From Patescibacteria group bacterium UBA6033 (GTDB lineage Bacteria; Patescibacteriota; Minisyncoccia; Phycocordibacterales; Phycocordibacteraceae): 51,548 nucleotides of DNA. Below are positions 48,809 through 51,548 of the stretch, piece after piece. Under the pieces are notes generated by a model. The model did no database searches, was not told where the DNA came from, and was given only the letters and a program-made list of their open reading frames with translations. The translations under genes and the position numbers were made by a program. Numbering within the stretch: the stretch's first letter is position 1; each line of letters opens with the position of its first letter. The stretch covers positions 1-51,548 of the forward strand of contig DIZH01000011.1 in the NCBI GenBank assembly GCA_002429325.1. Reading direction: 5' to 3'.

Positions 48809-50607
48809 TGTCCCAGTGCGCGAATTGTGCCGCCGCCGGTTCGTGCGCCCGCAGCGCCTGAACCGCCGAAGAGCGAGGTTGATGCTGCTGCAGATGTTTT
48901 TGTCGCAGCGGCAGTGCCTGCTATCGTCTGCGTCACCACTTGGGTGCCATCAGCGAGTCCGCTGAGGATAATGACGTCCTTATTGTCGGTAAGACCGGTT
49001 GTGACAGTCACTCGGGCAGGTGCGATAGCAGAGGTCACGTCAGTGCTCGAATAGCTTCCAGCTAGTGGAGGACTGAAGACAAGCACATAACTTTGACCAT
49101 TTGATGACTTCACTGCGCTGCTTGGCACTGCGAGCCCCGTCTGTATGCCGGTGATGATATTGGTTGTCGCGCTCATACCCGACTTCACGCTCGGATTCGG
49201 CGTATCGAATGTCACGACTCCGGCATACGACACGACCCCTGAAGAGACAGTGCCAATCGTATTGACCGACGAGACAGTGCCCGCAATGGATACATTCGGC
49301 AATGCATCGAAAGTAATAGTCGCTTTCTGTCCAACGCTGAGTTTTGCAGCATCGACCTCATTCACTGTTATCGCGACACTCTGGTTATCGCTCACCATCG
49401 TCGCTACAGCGGTGCCGCTTCCGATAGTTTGGTATCGCTGCGTGTCGAGCTTCGCCACCGTACCGCTAAATGGAGCACGTACGACGGTGTCAGCGAGCGC
49501 TTGCTCGGCCTGCGCGAGCGCATCTTGCTTCATTTGGAGAGAAAGTTGGCTCGACTGGATATCGAGCGGATCCGCTCCGGCTTGCGTCTGAGCGAGCGAA
49601 GCCTGTGCCGCGGCGACCGCACGCTGGCTACTTGTCACGCTTGCACCGTCAGCAGCGAGTGCTGCGACATTCGAGTTCGTAGTCGTGGTGTACCCAGTGA
49701 GTGTGCTGATGTGACCATTCAGTGTTGAGGGAATAGTAAGATTGCGGTTCGTGAATATCGTGCTCACGAAATTGAGGAAATTTGTTGATGCTTTAAGCGC
49801 ATCTGAAATATCAGCGACAGTTCGATAGGATTCAGTTACGAGCGCTTCTATCGTTGCGTCGTCGGCGCTTCGTGGTGTTGCTTTAAAGTCGGCGAGCGTT
49901 TGGATATAGGCCGTATAGGCCGTTTGATAGGCCGCTTCAGCCGTCGTGCGATATTGAACGACGGTCGAATCGTACGGTTCGACCATATCGCTATAGGCGT
50001 TCTCATTTTGCTGACTCGTGCGACCGGGGATTGTCATACCGTGCAGTACGGTGTCGAGGCCGCTCATGACCGTCGGCAGATTTAAGAAAGCCGCGGAGAT
50101 GTCGTTGTAACCGTTCTGATGCGCCTGTACGAGATTCGCTTGTGCGGTCGCGAGCGAATTCTGAGATGATGTAAGCGTAGATGCATTTGCAGGTTCTTGG
50201 AGTTTCGCGAGCGCGAGCTGCGCCGACTGCAGCGATTGCTGTGCACTTACGAGGTTCTGTTGGGCGGTAGTCGGGTCGAGATAGGCGAGTGCTGTGCCCG
50301 CCGCTACATGCTGACCTGCCGATACCGGTATCGAGAGTATTTCACCCGAGGATTTCGATTGTACGTCGATATTCGAGCTTGCAGATACTTGCCCCGTCTC
50401 GCTCATAGTCGCGACGACAGTACTCGTTGCGACCATTGTAGTGACATAGTTGGGAGCTATAGAGGGAGCGGTGATGGCTCTGTATGTATAGTAGCCGCCA
50501 TACAGCACAGCAGCCGCGACTATCGTAGCTATGACCTTGTGGGCGACCGCATATTTCCAGACGGTACTCCAAGCGGTTTGCGCGGTGTGGGCGATAGAGG
50601 TAGGCAT
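48805..50607 (-). CDS. Membrane-fusion (HlyD/MacA-type) adaptor protein
   Basis: 600 aa. N-terminal anchor (VIATIVAAAVLYGGYYTY). The lipoyl halves (VQSKSSGEILSIPVSAGQHVAAGT and VVRAPFSGTVAKLDTQRYQTIGSGT) flank a very long helical hairpin with many Gln and Ala (SLQSAQLALAKLQ, AQASLAQTQAGADPLD) and an inserted stretch of about 130 residues. Beta-barrel and membrane-proximal domains follow, and a Gly/Ala-rich tail ends the protein. It is longer than MacA (about 370 aa). In a cell without a classical outer membrane it may bridge to the wall or the host surface; that is speculative. Confidence 0.92.
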   Translation of the reverse strand: MPTSIAHTAQTAWSTVWKYAVAHKVIATIVAAAVLYGGYYTYRAITAPSIAPNYVTTMVATSTVVATMSETGQVSASSNIDVQSKSSGEILSIPVSAGQHVAAGTALAYLDPTTAQQNLVSAQQSLQSAQLALAKLQEPANASTLTSSQNSLATAQANLVQAHQNGYNDISAAFLNLPTVMSGLDTVLHGMTIPGRTSQQNENAYSDMVEPYDSTVVQYRTTAEAAYQTAYTAYIQTLADFKATPRSADDATIEALVTESYRTVADISDALKASTNFLNFVSTIFTNRNLTIPSTLNGHISTLTGYTTTTNSNVAALAADGASVTSSQRAVAAAQASLAQTQAGADPLDIQSSQLSLQMKQDALAQAEQALADTVVRAPFSGTVAKLDTQRYQTIGSGTAVATMVSDNQSVAITVNEVDAAKLSVGQKATITFDALPNVSIAGTVSSVNTIGTVSSGVVSYAGVVTFDTPNPSVKSGMSATTNIITGIQTGLAVPSSAVKSSNGQSYVLVFSPPLAGSYSSTDVTSAIAPARVTVTTGLTDNKDVIILSGLADGTQVVTQTIAGTAAATKTSAAASTSLFGGSGAAGARTGGGTIRALGQ

Positions 50608-50687
50608 GTAAAAGTGGATGAAATCGCAGTGATAAGAGGCTGCATCAGCCTTTAAAACATTACTACACCGCCGCCGTGCTTTTGTTC

Positions 50688-51548
50688 CTAGGACGCCGTT
50701 GGGGTAATCATGTCGCGTTTGATGTCTTCGAACGTGCCACCGACTTTCTTGCCAGGGTTGAGGATATTCAGCGGATCGAAGACTTTTTTCGTCTGTTCAA
50801 AGAGTGCAATCATCTCGGCGCCGAACAGCATCGGAAGATACGGGGTGCGGATGATGCCGTCGTTGTGCTCGCCGGTGGTAGTGCCGCCGGCTTCGATGAC
50901 CATCTGATAGACCCTCGGGGCGAGGTCGAGGATGACCTGGCGATTCTCCGGTTTGGTGAGGTTCATGAGCGGGATGATATGAATGTTGCCATTACCGATG
51001 TGGCCCGCGACCGTGTAGATCATATTCGACTTGTATTCATCGAGGAGCGCATTGAGTTTCGGCAAGAAGGTCGGATAGCTTGAAGGCGGCACGACGAAGT
51101 CATCGATGAAGGGTGATGAGACAAGACCGTGCAGATTCTTACGCAGGAGGTTGAAGCTTTCGCGACGCACGATCCAATATTTCTCCGATTCCCGCTCATT
51201 CTTCTCTATCTTGGTCTGCACATCGAGTCCAGCGAGAGCATCGCGAGCCGCCATCGCTCTTCGGTCAGCTTCTTCTATCGTGTCCTCAGCGAACTCAGCC
51301 ATGAGGATGAGCTTCGGCACGCCGCCGGTCGCGACCATTGCCGCTTCGGGGATGAAGTCGATGCCGAGCCGAGCCGCTTTGACGAGTCCCATTTGGGAAA
51401 GCATCTGCGGCATGAACTTCACAGCGAGCGTGAAGGTGTTGTCGTCATAGCTTTCAAATGATTCCGGGTTCTGTGGGAGGACGCGGTTCACTATCTCAGG
51501 CAGAATATTCAGGTCTTTGAGGAACACGACGAGCATAGCGCGGTGCTC
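50688..51548 (-). CDS. FAD-linked oxidase, C-terminal part (GlcD/D-lactate dehydrogenase type; 5' partial)
   Basis: The frame is open to the window edge, so the N-terminal FAD-binding domain lies outside. The visible 286 residues match the FAD-oxidase C-terminal domain: AGHIGNGNIHIIPLMNL, TTTGEHNDGIIRTPYLP and VFDPLNILNPGKKVGG. Likely substrates are D-2-hydroxy acids such as lactate or glycolate; the exact one cannot be told. No Fe-S cluster Cys follow the domain in this part. Confidence 0.9.
   Translation of the reverse strand, partial: EHRAMLVVFLKDLNILPEIVNRVLPQNPESFESYDDNTFTLAVKFMPQMLSQMGLVKAARLGIDFIPEAAMVATGGVPKLILMAEFAEDTIEEADRRAMAARDALAGLDVQTKIEKNERESEKYWIVRRESFNLLRKNLHGLVSSPFIDDFVVPPSSYPTFLPKLNALLDEYKSNMIYTVAGHIGNGNIHIIPLMNLTKPENRQVILDLAPRVYQMVIEAGGTTTGEHNDGIIRTPYLPMLFGAEMIALFEQTKKVFDPLNILNPGKKVGGTFEDIKRDMITPTAS

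Noticed and set aside
1..51548. tRNA, rRNA genes or CRISPR arrays
   Set aside because: I saw no cloverleaf with a GTTCRA T-loop, no rRNA signature and no regularly spaced repeat series.
1..51548. Integron cassette array for the single-gene modules
   Set aside because: The modules are scattered rather than contiguous, no integrase is present and the 3' hairpins behave as ordinary terminators, not attC sites.

Overview
The window looks like a chromosomal stretch from a reduced-genome bacterium of the Candidate Phyla Radiation (Patescibacteria), most likely a parcubacterial lineage. This is an inference from gene style. ThrS lacks its TGS domain, RpoB is short (1058 aa), the SMC protein has no recognisable hinge, bL32 has lost its zinc cysteines, rimM is missing from the rpsP-trmD cluster, and there is a type IV pilin-like protein. 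Many housekeeping genes have no Shine-Dalgarno (SD) sequence and a -10 box only 6 to 18 nt before the start codon.

Layout: 1-1821 is the 3' end of a surface Ig-like repeat protein with a C-terminal membrane anchor. 1915-3846 is thrS (minus) behind a T-box leader. 5311-8610 is dnaE (minus), divergent from a small membrane protein, a pilin and rnhB. 10722-15921 holds rpmF, a nusB-Nudix fusion, rnc and smc. 16961-18910 is rnr (minus). 19174-20635 is rpsP-khpA-trmD. 22033-28960 is rpoB-rpoC. 29447-35607 is dnaG, rpoD and a UvrD-type helicase-nuclease. 36059-38588 (minus) is hisS, a DEDD exonuclease and a DsbA-like protein. 39389-40934 (minus) is prmC with two membrane proteins. 41393-41767 (minus) is an RRM protein. 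42044-46389 encodes exported proteins: an alpha-toroid/beta-helix/peptidoglycan-binding protein split by an in-frame TAA, and a CAP-domain protein. 46395-50607 (minus) is a secreted small protein and a MacAB/YknXYZ-type export system. A truncated FAD-linked oxidase closes the window.

The main unexplained signal is a set of eleven single-gene modules wedged between the core genes: ten on the plus strand and one on the minus strand. Each has a readable sigma70-like promoter (usually 17 bp spacing), a 5' leader of about 45 to 80 nt, an SD sequence, one short ORF and its own hairpin terminator. Their signals differ from those of the SD-poor, short-leader core genes. Two encode isolated N-terminal domains of well-known enzymes (the ClpX zinc-binding domain and the PurH IMP-cyclohydrolase domain). 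One encodes a lipoprotein resembling proteobacterial ones, and most of the rest are small unknown proteins.

A second layer is palindromic DNA. There are perfect hairpins of roughly 24 to 42 bp inside coding frames (rnhB, prmC, the UvrD-like gene, dnaE), two related 123-124 bp palindromes plus a similarly sized third that begin on stop codons (rpmF, rpoC, nusB), and shorter palindromes ending in CCCCGTTA. All coordinates and motifs were read by eye; no database search or folding calculation was run.
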